DNA from: a virus
Virus record (IMG/VR): IMGVR_UViG_3300029258_001219
Span: 1-38,481 of that record
Direction: 5' to 3' (one strand)
Length of the DNA: 38,481 nt
Shown: one piece after another, positions 14,583 through 22,037 of the stretch
Layout: every line of letters begins with the position of its first letter
How positions within the stretch are numbered: the stretch's first letter is position 1
Position numbers and translations under genes: made by a program
Notes under the pieces: model-generated
What the model was told of the DNA's origin: nothing
The model's database searches: none
Seen by the model: the letters and a program-made list of their open reading frames with translations, nothing else

Positions 14583-14742
14583 GCTCTCTCTCTTCGTACA
14601 GCCACGTCAGGAACGCGGCCCACTCCCGGTAGTCGGCGGGCGTCAGGTACAGGTCCAGATAGCGGGGGTGCGGACAGCCCAGTTCCATGCACAGCCGGAA
14701 CTTGAGCTTGGTCTCGCCGTCTAGTCCGTCCCCGCCATCGCT
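14572..14742 (-). CDS. Tail assembly chaperone, -1 frameshift extension
   Basis: The -1 frame after the slip site is open for 56 codons, crosses the TAG of the upstream chaperone gene and ends in a TAA overlapping the tape-measure ATG. The peptide (CMELGCPHPRYLDLYL, then TPADYREWAAFLTWLYEER) has the usual look of the second chaperone domain, with a DYREW-type helix. It would be made as a fusion to the 14721-15062 product (lambda gpG-gpT style). Independent start from an internal ATG is possible but has no ribosome site. Confidence 0.75.
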   Translation of the reverse strand, partial: SDGGDGLDGETKLKFRLCMELGCPHPRYLDLYLTPADYREWAAFLTWLYEEREHGR

Positions 14743-15062
14743 TCCCCCGATTCGTCCCCGATGCCAGCGAGATCCAGGATGCGCTCGGCCACGCGGTTGA
14801 TCGGCCCCAGCGGGCGATTGAGCAACGCCTTGTACTGGCCCGGCGCGAACGCGGGCTCGACACAGCCCATCTCCACGATCAGGCAGGTCAACTTGACGTT
14901 ATCGACCTCTTTGGTGCGCGGGTTCGTCGCCTCGCGCTTGGCGCGCGACAGCTCCGCCGCCGTGATCGCCCGCACCTTGACCGTGCCGCCCCAGGCGGGT
15001 ACGTCCACCTCCTCTTGCGGCAGGTCGGCCTCCATGATGTCCCCCAACGACAGGTACGCCAT
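14721..15062 (-). CDS. Tail assembly chaperone
   Basis: This is a 113-residue protein: a beta-rich N-terminus (VDVPAWGGTVKVRAITAAEL) and a helical C-terminus (PINRVAERILDLAGIG), as in gpG-like chaperones that hold the tape measure while the tail tube forms. GGAGG is near the ATG. The last 10 codons include the slip site at 14742-14748. It lies between the tail-tube and tape-measure genes. Confidence 0.8.
   Translation of the reverse strand: MAYLSLGDIMEADLPQEEVDVPAWGGTVKVRAITAAELSRAKREATNPRTKEVDNVKLTCLIVEMGCVEPAFAPGQYKALLNRPLGPINRVAERILDLAGIGDESGEAMAGTD
14742..14748 (-). promoter_or_regulatory. Putative -1 ribosomal slip site (G GGG GAA)
   Basis: In the zero frame the codons are TCG GGG GAA. 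Slipping back one base re-reads GGG GGA, perfect in the P site and G-U tolerant in the A site. This is less canonical than the lambda site (G GGA AAG), but position and frame are right. Confidence 0.5.
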
Positions 15063-15080
15063 GTCTCCTCCTTTACACGA

Positions 15081-15470
15081 TTAGCTGATGTCCGACAGTG
15101 ACCCATTCCCCCCGATGTTGATGCTGACGTTGTTTCGGGCCGGCCCGCTGACCGTCTTGGTCCAGCCCAGGACCACCCCGGCGCCGGTGCGCCCCTTGGC
15201 GCTGTCCTCGTCCGTGTAGAGATAGACCGTCGCCGCCGAGCCCAGGTCGAGCAGGTCGGTCAGCTCGCTGTCGCTCTCGTCCAGGTCCACGTCCAGCGTG
15301 GCGGTCCAATCCGTGTGCCCGGTGATGCGCGTGGTATAGTCCACGCCCAGGTGCTTGCCGGGATACTCATCCGCGCTCTCGTTCAGGGTCCACGAGTTGA
15401 CGTTGCCGATGGCGGTATCACTCGTCGCCCCGATCTTGACGCGTCCGTCCTTGCCTGTTAGCACTGCCAT
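15081..15470 (-). CDS. Major tail (tube) protein
   Basis: This is a 129-residue beta-rich protein (TSDTAIGNVNSWTLNESAD, DYTTRITGHTDWTATLDVD, GPARNNVSINIGGNGS) with the alternating pattern of phage tail-tube subunits. AAGGAG precedes the ATG, which overlaps the end of a glycosyltransferase gene by 13 bases. It directly precedes the tail chaperones. Small for a major tail protein but within range. Confidence 0.75.
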   Translation of the reverse strand: MAVLTGKDGRVKIGATSDTAIGNVNSWTLNESADEYPGKHLGVDYTTRITGHTDWTATLDVDLDESDSELTDLLDLGSAATVYLYTDEDSAKGRTGAGVVLGWTKTVSGPARNNVSINIGGNGSLSDIS

Positions 15471-16126
15471 TTGCTCTCTCCTTGCGCCCACTTGAGGGGC
15501 TCGATGATGTGATAGCCATCGTTGATCTGTGCCTGTCCGAACTCGCGCACCTTGAGGTGATGCACCTCGTCCCACACGACCGCCGCCCGGAGGCCGAGCT
15601 GGTAGAGCGCAAAGGTGAAGCCGATGTCGGCCCCGTAGGGCGACTCGCTGCCCTCGTCCCACGTCACCTGGCGCGGCTTGACCAGCCGGTTGCGCAGCGT
15701 GAACCACGGGCGCGGCATGAGCTCAAAACACACCCGGCGCAGCAGGATACAGCCCGTCGCGCACCACACCATCCGGCCCGCGCCGTCATAGTTGAGCGGC
15801 GATGCCCCGCCGCCTTCGAGCGTGCCGATGGGATAGCTCGTGGTCACGTAATCGGCCCCGGTCTCTAGCTGCGCCCACATCGCGGCGAAGGTGGACGCCG
15901 GGGACGCCGGGGCCACGTCCTCCTCCAGCAGCCAGAACACGTCCGCGCCCCAGTCCCACGCCCGCCCTACCACGTCGTTGAAGCAGTCCGGGATGGGCAG
16001 ATCGTGGCTCCAGAAGGTGCGCCACGCGTGCCCGTCGTTTTGGGCCAGCACCCGCGCCGTCTCCGCCGCCGCTTCGGTGCGGCTGTGGACGAGGCCCCGC
16101 GTCGGCGTGCAGCGTGCGATCTTCAT
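15458..16126 (-). CDS. Putative glycosyltransferase (GT-A-like), second of a pair
   Basis: This is a 222-residue protein. The start (MKIARCTPTRG) resembles GT-A enzymes. The segment ADVFWLLEEDVAP near residues 61-73, with EED at 68-70, sits where such enzymes keep their metal-binding DxD. Later ATGCILLRRVCFE, SPYGADIGFTFALYQLG and VVWDEVHHLK complete a typical pattern. The start overlaps the stop of the other glycosyltransferase (ATGA). It may add a sugar to a virion protein. Acceptor and sugar cannot be told. Confidence 0.7.
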   Translation of the reverse strand: MKIARCTPTRGLVHSRTEAAAETARVLAQNDGHAWRTFWSHDLPIPDCFNDVVGRAWDWGADVFWLLEEDVAPASPASTFAAMWAQLETGADYVTTSYPIGTLEGGGASPLNYDGAGRMVWCATGCILLRRVCFELMPRPWFTLRNRLVKPRQVTWDEGSESPYGADIGFTFALYQLGLRAAVVWDEVHHLKVREFGQAQINDGYHIIEPLKWAQGESKWQC

Positions 16127-16692
16127 TCGGGCGCTCCCCGCGAGATGCGCTGGCTGCGGGCGACGATGCGGTCCCACCAGTACACGGTGTGGCCCTCCAT
16201 AAACACATCCCAGATAAAGGTAAAGTCCCCGGCGTGCGAGCCGTTGTGGTAGGGGTGAATCTTCTTGTCGAACGAGTCCGCGTGCGCCTTCCACACATCT
16301 GCCCGCACCACGTAGTTGAGCATGTCCACGTGCCCCAGCGCGGGCAGTCCTTCCCACGACAGGCTGTCGGGCATGATGCCCAGCTCCAGCTTGTCGGCCT
16401 TGGCCATGATCAGGTCCGGGTCGTGCTCGGCGGCGATGCGCTTCAGCCCCGACACAAAGTCGGGCACGATCAGCATATCGTCGTCGGGCAGCAGGTAGAT
16501 GTACTGTCCGTGGTAGCGGTCGCGCTCCGCGCCCAGCCGGGCGTGAAAGCCGTCGATGCCGTACTCCGTATCGTCCACCAATATCACCTGCTCCCAGTCC
16601 GGATCGTCCTGGGCCTCCACCGATGCCACGCAGCGGGCCAGCATCGTGGGCCGGCGATAGGCGCCGGTAATGATGGTCAGGAATGGGCTCAT
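16123..16692 (-). CDS. Family-2-like glycosyltransferase, first of a pair
   Basis: This is a 189-residue protein starting MSPFLTIITGAYRRPTML. The first strand and helix, VILVDD at 36-41 and LLPDDDML with the metal-binding aspartates at 70-72 match nucleotide-sugar transferases of GT-A fold. TFIWDVFMEGHTVYWWD near the C-terminus may shape the acceptor site. It lies between the tail-completion gene and the second transferase, inside the structural operon, so virion glycosylation is the favoured inference. Confidence 0.8.
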   Translation of the reverse strand: MSPFLTIITGAYRRPTMLARCVASVEAQDDPDWEQVILVDDTEYGIDGFHARLGAERDRYHGQYIYLLPDDDMLIVPDFVSGLKRIAAEHDPDLIMAKADKLELGIMPDSLSWEGLPALGHVDMLNYVVRADVWKAHADSFDKKIHPYHNGSHAGDFTFIWDVFMEGHTVYWWDRIVARSQRISRGAPE

Positions 16693-17150
16693 ATCACCTC
16701 CGCCACTTCCAGCGTCACCGTCGCGTGGTGGCACAGCACGCCGGCATAGAGCCGCTCGTCTATCGCCAACTGCGTCGGGTTGCGGTAGAGCGAGAGCGTG
16801 TCTGCGTTCAGTGTAGCGTCGGCGTCCAGTGCGTTGCACACGCTCTCGGCCAGCGCCGCAAACGTCTTTTCGGTCGATGCGCTATCGTCCAGGCCCAGGT
16901 AGCCGTGGATCTCGAAGCGATGCACCCGGTACTGATCAGCCGTGCGCCCGATGTGCGGCTCGGTCTGGCTGAAGCCGCGGTAGACGATCATCCAGCCGCG
17001 GATCTGATCGACGCTAGAGATCGTCGTCTTGAACTGGTCCTCGAACGAGGACTGCTTGACCGCCCAGCGCAAATAGTCGTGCGTCTGGCCCTTGTTGCTC
17101 ACCGTGTCGAGCACGGTCTTGATGCGCGTGCGGATGGTGGCTTGCGTCAC
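16689..17150 (-). CDS. Tail terminator or neck-type protein
   Basis: This is a 153-residue protein starting at a GTG (GTGA overlap with the previous stop, AGGAG upstream). The segments RTRIKTVLDTV, MIVYRGFSQTEP, HRFEIHGYLGL and FAALAESVCNALDAD resemble tail-completion proteins, which have a short helix and then a four-stranded sheet. Position between the HK97-gp10-like gene and the tail tube (apart from the inserted transferases) agrees. Confidence 0.65.
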   Translation of the reverse strand: MTQATIRTRIKTVLDTVSNKGQTHDYLRWAVKQSSFEDQFKTTISSVDQIRGWMIVYRGFSQTEPHIGRTADQYRVHRFEIHGYLGLDDSASTEKTFAALAESVCNALDADATLNADTLSLYRNPTQLAIDERLYAGVLCHHATVTLEVAEVI

Positions 17151-17656
17151 GATGCCAACTCCTGCAAGAATCGCTCCAGCTCGTACTCCCAGAGACGGTC
17201 GATCTCGTTGCCGCTCACGGCGCGATTGAATGCCTGGTAGACCATCGCCGCCCCGTCCGTGCCGCGCCGCCCGATGGCTCTCGCGATGAGATAAGCCGCC
17301 TGCTCCAACTCGTCCCCAGATAGCCCCAGCTTGCGCCGCGCCCACAACTTGATGGCGTCTACCGGCGGCATCTGGCCCGGCCTTCGCCCGCGCTCCACCG
17401 GCCAACCGTAGGTCAGCGGGGTGAACATCTCCCCGATCAGCGTCACCCGCTCGCCCGTGACCTCTTTGGTCCACGAACTGCGCAGCAGGCCCAGGTTGAC
17501 CGGCGTCTCAGCGCTCGTCCAGTCGATGAGCAGGTCGAGGCTGGCGTCCATCGCGTTGTGCATGTGCTCGGCCAGCGATTCGGGCGCATCGGCCAGGTCG
17601 TCCAAGAACGCGTCCCAGCCGGGCAGGTCGAGCTCGATGGTAAAGGCGTCGCTCAC
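17147..17656 (-). CDS. HK97-gp10-like head-tail joining protein
   Basis: About 169 residues from the GTG at 17656, chosen for its GTGA overlap with the preceding gene; an ATG at 17695 is possible. GWDAFLDDLADAPESL, AEHMHNAMDASLDLLIDWT, SAETPVNLGLLRSSWTKEV and the Tyr-Gly-rich loop FTPLTYGWPVERGRRPG are typical of the gp10 family that joins head and tail. The C-terminus is extra helical compared with the family. Confidence 0.8.
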   Translation of the reverse strand: MSDAFTIELDLPGWDAFLDDLADAPESLAEHMHNAMDASLDLLIDWTSAETPVNLGLLRSSWTKEVTGERVTLIGEMFTPLTYGWPVERGRRPGQMPPVDAIKLWARRKLGLSGDELEQAAYLIARAIGRRGTDGAAMVYQAFNRAVSGNEIDRLWEYELERFLQELAS

Positions 17657-18537
17657 CGTCGGCCCCGGAACAGGTAGCGGCGCCCACTGGGCCATTCGGG
17701 CCGGGTGTCAAAGTCCACGAACGTGCCCGCCGCCTTGACTGGCGCGGCCTCCGCTCCCGTCTCCAGCCCGACGACATCGCGGTACTCGGCGCAGTATTCG
17801 TCCGCCCGGCGTGCGTAGGTATCCGACTTGGTCTGATGTGCGGCGGCGTCGGCGGCCACGGTGCTGTCGCTGATCTGGGCGTAGCTCGTCGCTATCACCC
17901 GGCACGCGCCACACGCCGCCAGGAAGCAGACGCCGAAAAAGTGCGCTGGCGGGATGTCCACGTACAGCGCCTGATAGGAGAAGTTGTCGCTGTCCGTGAC
18001 CGTCGAGACGATGTGCGTGGCCTTGTAGTCGTCGGCGCTGACGGTGGTGAACGTGCCGCTGTCCAGATAGCCCAAGTCGCCCACGCTGAACCCGTGCCCG
18101 GTGTCGTTGACCGCCGTCTCCGAGCCGCCGCCCGCCCAGGCGTAGGGCTTGGTGTAGCGGATGCGCATCGTCTCCGTCGCGGCGGGCGCGTGGTTGGGCA
18201 GGTACAGGTAGCGCACGTCCGCCGCCCAGAAATCATCGCGCCAGTCCTCCGGGTCGAGGTAGACGGGCGCCTCGTCGCTGGCCACCGTCGCCGCCGGGTA
18301 CTCGATGGACACGATGCGGCTGAACCCCTCCGTCCAGTTGTCGAGGCTGGTCGAGAGGGCGTAGTACTGGCCCGCGTCGCCGCTCACGTCGTCGTATTCC
18401 TCGTCCGGGAAGTCGGCGCTGTACTGCTCGACCGCCGCCCGCACGGCGCGGTTGCACTGCTCGTCGGTCAGCTCGGTATCGTAGTCGGGAATGAGCGACT
18501 GTGTTTGTGTCCGAAACGTTGCCAGTGCGATGGTCAT
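17653..18537 (-). CDS. Head-tail connector-type protein
   Basis: This is a 294-residue protein. The N-terminal region (LTDEQCNRAVRAAVEQYSADFP) looks like the helical start of connector proteins. The middle has a beta-rich insert (SETAVNDTGHGFSVGDLGYL, TTVSADDYKATHIV), and the C-terminal part is helical (HQTKSDTYARRADEYCAEY). GAGG is near the ATG. Being upstream of the gp10-like gene, it is probably the portal-side adaptor. Longer than usual for the class. Confidence 0.6.
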   Translation of the reverse strand: MTIALATFRTQTQSLIPDYDTELTDEQCNRAVRAAVEQYSADFPDEEYDDVSGDAGQYYALSTSLDNWTEGFSRIVSIEYPAATVASDEAPVYLDPEDWRDDFWAADVRYLYLPNHAPAATETMRIRYTKPYAWAGGGSETAVNDTGHGFSVGDLGYLDSGTFTTVSADDYKATHIVSTVTDSDNFSYQALYVDIPPAHFFGVCFLAACGACRVIATSYAQISDSTVAADAAAHQTKSDTYARRADEYCAEYRDVVGLETGAEAAPVKAAGTFVDFDTRPEWPSGRRYLFRGRR

Positions 18538-18568
18538 CTATTCCGTCCTCGTATAGCCATTAGGTGAA

Positions 18569-19045
18569 CTATGGCAGTATTTGGTTGATCGCCTTGTCCC
18601 GTTGGGCATCCAGAAACGCCAGCACCGCATCAATCTGCGCCTGGGAGAGATGTGGCTGGTCGTTGAATTGATGGCGGGCCGCGAACTGTCCTGCCTCGTC
18701 CAGCTCGATCACCCTGGCATATAGGCTCCTGCTCCCTGCTGTACCGTCACCATCACGGAGGCGCCACGTACAGCGCCCGCATTGGTGTCCCTCGGCCCAC
18801 TCCAGATCGTCGGGTAGGCTGATCCGGCGGCTCTCCATGAAGGACTGAAGCTGATTGATCTGCTGCGATGTGAGATGTGGCACCTCGTCGCCGAAACGCA
18901 TCTTCATCACGTCGCCAAATTGATCCAGCACTTCTAGATTGAACTGTAGGGCACGATTGCCTGCCGTGCCGTCTAGGTCGTCCAGAAAGTGGTCGATGCG
19001 CCCGATAGTGGTTGGGGTCAAGATGTCCTGCACGTCGAATGTCAT
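18569..19045 (-). CDS. Hypothetical protein with an internal duplication
   Basis: This is a 158-residue protein made of two clearly related halves: one with DGTAGNRAL, EVLDQFGD, PHLTSQQINQLQSFMES and one with DGTAGSRSL, IELDEAGQ, PHLSQAQIDAVLAFLDA. A short linker with CGRC lies between them. Strong ribosome site, with the ATG overlapping the preceding stop. Each half looks like a small domain ending in a helix. Found in the island of probable virion proteins; role unknown. Confidence 0.65.
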   Translation of the reverse strand: MTFDVQDILTPTTIGRIDHFLDDLDGTAGNRALQFNLEVLDQFGDVMKMRFGDEVPHLTSQQINQLQSFMESRRISLPDDLEWAEGHQCGRCTWRLRDGDGTAGSRSLYARVIELDEAGQFAARHQFNDQPHLSQAQIDAVLAFLDAQRDKAINQILP

Positions 19046-19308
19046 TACACACCCTCCTCAAACGATAGGAACCAGCCGGCGGCCTCGGCCTCCGCTTCCG
19101 ATAGCAGTGCATCGCGCTCTGCTTGGGCGAAAAACTCCGTATCGCCCTCGCCGTTTACCACAAGCGCCTCTTGCGCCGTGATGGGATGAGTGATCCAGCT
19201 ATGCCAGTAGCGGGTCACGTCGCGGGACTGCAATCCTGCCGCTCGTTGCTGCGCCTCCAGGCGAGAGCGGTCGGTGGCGCGTTGCCCTATCAATGGTAGA
19301 TATTCCAT
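19045..19308 (-). CDS. Hypothetical protein
   Basis: This is an 87-residue protein; the ATG at 19308 overlaps the stop of the previous gene (TAATG). It has a helical middle (DRSRLEAQQRAAGLQ), an aromatic segment (RYWHSWITHPITAQEALVV) and an acidic C-terminal helix (RDALLSEAEAEAAGWF). No family recognised. Probably co-translated with the lectin-like protein before it. Confidence 0.6.
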   Translation of the reverse strand: MEYLPLIGQRATDRSRLEAQQRAAGLQSRDVTRYWHSWITHPITAQEALVVNGEGDTEFFAQAERDALLSEAEAEAAGWFLSFEEGV

Positions 19309-20153
19309 TAGTAGGCCCCCCAATAAGCATTCATCGCGGCTTCCATAGACTGACGCGCAGCATCACTCAGCGATGGATCACAGATGACGATGGAGCCGAT
19401 GGTGCCCAACCACGGCAGCAAGCCGTCCCACTTACTTCCTATCGTGATCCCATCTGGGTTATTTGTCCCTGCATCACCAGACGCCTGGGATACGCCGTTG
19501 ATCCAAAACTGGCTTGATGCGCCGCTGAATAACACACTCCAGATATTCCAATTATCGTCAGCGGCGTTTGAGCTTGTAAGATTATTCCCTGCATATAGGT
19601 TGAACGCATCGGGGTCGGGGGTCGTCCACTTTCGCACTATCATGCGATTTGTGCCGTCGTCTCCATCCATCATATAGCGATCTGCGTCGTCGCTGTTCTC
19701 GTCATCTGCTGCCAATGCAGCGGCGACGAACACGCCGAATGGCTGGGATAATGCTCCACCCGTGGTAAACGCCCCCTGAAGATAATCGTCGCCTGGATCG
19801 ATTCCGGCATGGCCATTCTGAACAGTAGCCGCATATGGCGGTTGGTCCGCCGCCACGGCCTGCGTTGCGTCATCCCCTGCGGGCGCTTGGTCGTAGATCG
19901 TTACCACGTACCCTGTCGCCGCGCCCAGCCAGGACGCAATCGCCGCCGTGTCCAGGTCATTGTTGGACGTGTAGCCGAAATCCGCTTCCGCGTCGTCACT
20001 GTCCCGCCGCAGGCGCACCAGACTACCGGTATAGGACGACAGCACCCGCCGCGCCGGTTCGTAGGCGTGGACGATGGACGAGGCGAAGGCGTCGTAGGCG
20101 GGTATGTTGCCCTCCCCACCCATCAGCAGCAGCGACGTCCTGAGTCTATCCAT
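19308..20153 (-). CDS. LamG / concanavalin-like virion protein
   Basis: This is a 281-residue protein. RVLSSYTGSLVRLRRDSDDA, DLDTAAIASWLGAATGYVV, TIYDQAPAGDDATQA and ADQPPYA match a module common in phage surface proteins and related to the catalytic-type domain of arabinofuranosidase B. The second half (FGVFVAAALAADDE, MIVRKW, FWINGVSQASGD) is a LamG-like sandwich. Likely binds glycans at the virion or cell surface; enzyme activity is not evident. Confidence 0.75.
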   Translation of the reverse strand: MDRLRTSLLLMGGEGNIPAYDAFASSIVHAYEPARRVLSSYTGSLVRLRRDSDDAEADFGYTSNNDLDTAAIASWLGAATGYVVTIYDQAPAGDDATQAVAADQPPYAATVQNGHAGIDPGDDYLQGAFTTGGALSQPFGVFVAAALAADDENSDDADRYMMDGDDGTNRMIVRKWTTPDPDAFNLYAGNNLTSSNAADDNWNIWSVLFSGASSQFWINGVSQASGDAGTNNPDGITIGSKWDGLLPWLGTIGSIVICDPSLSDAARQSMEAAMNAYWGAY

Positions 20154-20182
20154 GCTCAGTTCCCCTAATCATCCTTCACCGC

Positions 20183-20680
20183 CTAGCTGAACGGCAGATA
20201 CCACAGGTTGACTTCCAGCACCTCGTCATCCCCTGCGGCGTCGTTCAGGTCGGTGCTGTCCGTGTGGAACCACACAAAGTAGAGCGTCGAGACCGCGTGA
20301 TAGGGAATCTGGAGCTGGTTCAGGTAGGCGTGGCCGCCGTTGGCGTCCGTCTCCCAATCCAACGCCGCAACCTCGATCTCGGCGATCTTGGTCTTGTGCT
20401 CGGCGGCGGTCAGCGCCGTGTCGCCTGCGGTCGGGTTGGGATCGGCGTCGAAGATGAGCAGCTTGCCCGCGCTGTCCTGCACGGCGCCGGTGCCCGTTTC
20501 CGTGGCGATAAAGATGGCGGCGATGATCAGTCCAGAGGAGGGTTGCGGACCGCGCGACACGTCCGCGCTCACCGAGCCGCCATAGTCGTCGGTGTTGACT
20601 TCCTCATCCGCGCCGACCAGTTCCAGCACACCCGTCTCGCAGACCGGCGCGAACGGCTTTTCCAGTCGAATGCCTGGCAT
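20183..20680 (-). CDS. Probable virion structural protein
   Basis: This is a 165-residue protein, beta-rich with Asp/Thr/Gly-rich loops (GSVSADVSRGPQPSSGLI, TGTGAVQDSAGKLLIFD, HAVSTLYFVWFHTDSTD). AAGGAG precedes the ATG, which overlaps the stop of the previous gene (TGATG). It lies in the region between capsid and connector genes; a decoration or adaptor role is possible. Confidence 0.55.
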   Translation of the reverse strand: MPGIRLEKPFAPVCETGVLELVGADEEVNTDDYGGSVSADVSRGPQPSSGLIIAAIFIATETGTGAVQDSAGKLLIFDADPNPTAGDTALTAAEHKTKIAEIEVAALDWETDANGGHAYLNQLQIPYHAVSTLYFVWFHTDSTDLNDAAGDDEVLEVNLWYLPFS

Positions 20681-20991
20681 CAGATATGTCTCCTTACGTC
20701 GCTCACCAAGATGCGCCCACCCTCGCCCGTGCCGCGCACGGCATCGAGCCGGACCCCCTTGGCGATGGCTAACGAGCGCGCCTGCGGCGTGGCCTCGACT
20801 GCCTCAGCGCGAGCGACCATCCGTCGCCGCAGCTCGCGGATCGGGATGGCGTGCTTGTAGCCCTGCCGCACCACGACGACCATCTCCCCACGCTCAGGAT
20901 AGAGCCGCCAGTTGATGGCCGGCCCGATGTCGCCGTCGTGCCGCTCCTTGCACCACGCAATCGCCTCACGCAGCAGTGCGCGCTCGTCCAT
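20680..20991 (-). CDS. Protein with a peripheral-subunit-binding (E3-binding) type domain
   Basis: This is a 103-residue protein. The N-terminal 60 residues are charged and beta/helical (INWRLYPERGEMVVVV). Residues 67-103 carry ATPQARSLAIAKGVRL then VRGTGEGGRILVSDVR, matching the 35-residue domain by which the E2 subunits of 2-oxo-acid dehydrogenases bind E3 or E1: helix, GTG-GGRI turn, DV helix. The same small fold occurs in a few DNA- or protein-binding proteins. A virion-side or host-enzyme-binding role is conceivable; no lipoyl domain or catalytic part is present. Confidence 0.7.
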   Translation of the reverse strand: MDERALLREAIAWCKERHDGDIGPAINWRLYPERGEMVVVVRQGYKHAIPIRELRRRMVARAEAVEATPQARSLAIAKGVRLDAVRGTGEGGRILVSDVRRHI

Positions 20992-21006
20992 GTTGTCTCC
21001 CGTTGT

Positions 21007-22026
21007 CTACGCCTCGCCGCCCTCGCCGATCTGGATGAAGCTCAGCACCAGCGGGTCGTCTCCACGCGTGCCGCTCTGCGTCAGCGTCACGGTGATCGCG
21101 GTATCGGCATCCACATAGTCCGGTGTCGTCGTTGGCGTCAGCCAGTTCGGATCGCCAGACGTGCCAATCGCCGCCGCCGCGTCCTCAGCCCCATCCGCGA
21201 GGGTGATGGTCGTGGCGCTCGTGGCAGAGGCGCAGCCCTTGTGGCCCAGGTACTGGCAGGCGAACGGGAACTCATACACCCACTCGCCCGTCGTGGCGTC
21301 GCCCGTTTGCAGCAAGCTTACACACTGCACCAGCTCGCCGTGGCCCGTGAAGTTTCCGCCGCCCTCGCCGACGGCGAAGAACAGCAGCGCCATCGGGTCG
21401 TCGTGCCGCGAGCCGGTCTGTGTCAGCGTCACCGTGATCGCCGTGTCCGCATCCACATAGTCCGGCTCGGTCGTCGGGCTGGCCCAGCTCGGTGTGCCAC
21501 CGTCGCCCAGCTCCGCCGCCGCATCGACCGCGCCGCCAGAGATGGCCAGCGTGCTCGTAGCAGTGTTGGAACCGCAGCCGTAGTAGCCCAGGAACTTGGT
21601 CGGGAACGGGAACTCCACCACCCAGGCAGCGGTCGTGGCGTTGCCGGTCTGGTAGATCGGCACGCACACGATGCGCTCGCCCAGCTCAGAGAAGTTGCTC
21701 CCACCCTCGCCGACACCAAAGAAGAAGATCAGCATCGGGTCGTCGATGTCCGTCGAGGTGGCCAGGGTCAGCGTGTAGGCCGTCCCCGCCGCCACATAGT
21801 CCGGCTCGGTGTCCGGCGCCGTGTACGTCGGGTCCGCACCGTTGGCGATGGTCGTCGCCGCGATGGTCGCCCCGCCGCCGATGGCGAACGTGCTATCCTT
21901 GCTCGTGCCGGTGCCAGAGTGCTTGACGCCCAGCAGCCGCGTCGGGAACGGGAACGCGAACGCCCACGCCCCGGCGGTGCAGTCGCCCGTCTGGTGGAAG
22001 GCGAACGTTAAGATTCTTTCTTTCAT
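21007..22026 (-). CDS. Three-repeat beta-rich virion protein
   Basis: This is a 339-residue protein built from three tandem repeats of about 113 residues. Each has QTG(D/N) near the start, FPFPT or FPFAC, a TLA/TLT strand with DADTAITVTL or AAGTAYTLTL, DDP and a GEGG end. Repeats 2 and 3 are the closest. GGGGAGG lies upstream. Such repeats suit a decoration protein or a repeated adhesin. No signal peptide and no known family. Confidence 0.65.
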   Translation of the reverse strand: MKERILTFAFHQTGDCTAGAWAFAFPFPTRLLGVKHSGTGTSKDSTFAIGGGATIAATTIANGADPTYTAPDTEPDYVAAGTAYTLTLATSTDIDDPMLIFFFGVGEGGSNFSELGERIVCVPIYQTGNATTAAWVVEFPFPTKFLGYYGCGSNTATSTLAISGGAVDAAAELGDGGTPSWASPTTEPDYVDADTAITVTLTQTGSRHDDPMALLFFAVGEGGGNFTGHGELVQCVSLLQTGDATTGEWVYEFPFACQYLGHKGCASATSATTITLADGAEDAAAAIGTSGDPNWLTPTTTPDYVDADTAITVTLTQSGTRGDDPLVLSFIQIGEGGEA

Positions 22027-22037
22027 GTCAGCCTCCC

